This document shows, in pieces, positions 24,483-25,097 of a DNA stretch of 25,097 bases. A program made the position numbers and the translations under genes. A model generated the notes under the pieces. The model searched no databases, was not told the DNA's origin, and was given only the letters and a program-made list of their open reading frames with translations. The stretch is from Chromera velia (taxonomy: Eukaryota > Sar > Chromeraceae), in the NCBI GenBank assembly GCA_018398765.1, contig JAHBMJ010002799.1, forward strand, positions 70,001 through 95,097. The letters are read 5' to 3'. Position 1 is the first letter of the stretch, and each line of letters starts with the position of its first letter.

Positions 24483-25097
24483 TTTTGTTATATTCCCTCT
24501 TTTGATAACTGATCTTCTTATGTTCTTTCCTGCTTATACAATTGAGTGCACTATTCACCTGCTGGAAGTGATAGACAAAAGACAGCAGCAAAGAGGAAAG
24601 GGGGGTCGCGCGCGTCGGTTCTCATGCCTTGTCCTATGCTTCTCGATTGATCAGATGTTGCATTCTTGGAGTCAGTCCATCTGATATTGCATGCACGGTT
24701 CTGGTGTGTCAGCACCATTGTATATGTAATCAGACCCGTGACTTTTCACGAATGATGCGCGTGTAGAAGGTGCATACATTAATTATTCACTTTTTTCGGC
24801 GTCCCCACCCGGATTGCATAAAAGTGGAATTTTTTGCATGCATTCTTTTTGCTCGATTATTTGATTTACCCAGAAGTGAGAGCATGCCGTCATATTGACC
24901 AATCTTGGAGATGGTGATTTTGGTAGAGTCCACCGTCGGTCCCTTAGCAAACAGTACGTGCATAGCAGGACTGTCTCGGCTGTTGGAAGAGAAGTAATCA
25001 TACTAGAACATTCTTATTTAATACTCTCTTATAGTATCTGCTATAATCAACTTAAAATAGGGGTGTATCCTCCTATTAGGACACCGGCCCCGGGGGG
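24483..25097. other. Intergenic, no gene recognised
   Basis: Mostly AT-rich with no supported open frame. It closes with a GC-rich palindromic patch (GGCCCCGGGG-like) at the window edge, which may be the start of another GC island or a cut-off repeat. It could hold the 3' end of the retroelement. Confidence 0.35.

Overview
This is a nuclear window from an intron-rich eukaryote. An alveolate alga of the chromerid kind (Chromera/Vitrella-like) fits best, but this is inference. Three things support it. A small minus-strand gene starts with a signal peptide followed directly by a phenylalanine, the bipartite plastid leader of red-lineage complex plastids. A large plus-strand gene combines EGF, sushi (CCP) and PAN/apple modules, as many apicomplexan and chromerid surface proteins do. 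The rest is repeat-rich intergenic DNA with transposon remains and no prokaryotic signals.

Layout. 1-983: no gene recognised. 984-1698 (minus): two-exon gene for a roughly 200-residue, probably plastid-targeted protein of unknown function. 1699-6984: long intergenic region with a GC-rich island (about 1955-2105), two copies of a roughly 140-bp dispersed repeat (about 2790 and 5050), an AT-rich stretch (about 5207-6830) and a cluster of degenerate GTAACC motifs (about 6460-6680). 6985-19966 (plus): one modular gene reconstructed here as 24 exons, 22 well supported. The order is signal peptide, EGF, thirteen sushi exons, two EGF, two PAN, two EGF, PAN, then an uncertain charged tail. Every internal exon is symmetric phase 1-1, so any one can be added or skipped without shifting the frame. 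Twelve of the sushi exons form six tandem units of about 1150 bp, each with an A-type and a B-type exon.

The sushi array is partly broken. Exons A3, B4, B6 and the separate sushi C carry in-frame stops, and A6 has lost its acceptor AG. Several domains also have Cys-to-Tyr changes. Nearly all lesions with intact sister copies for comparison are G:C to A:T transitions. A and B exons, by contrast, differ mainly at silent sites, which suggests long constraint followed by recent decay, or an array that tolerates exon skipping.

19967-25097 holds mobile and repetitive DNA: a foldback/tandem repeat (20081-20310), a 763-bp non-autonomous hAT-like element with 9-bp terminal inverted repeats and perfect 8-bp target duplications (20424-21186), microsatellites, a strong hairpin (21623-21686), and a decayed retroelement (about 21922-24482) with recognisable reverse transcriptase motifs, including YMDD just after an in-frame stop. 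Coordinates of spliced exons come from reading GT/AG sites and reading frame by eye; transcript data were not available.
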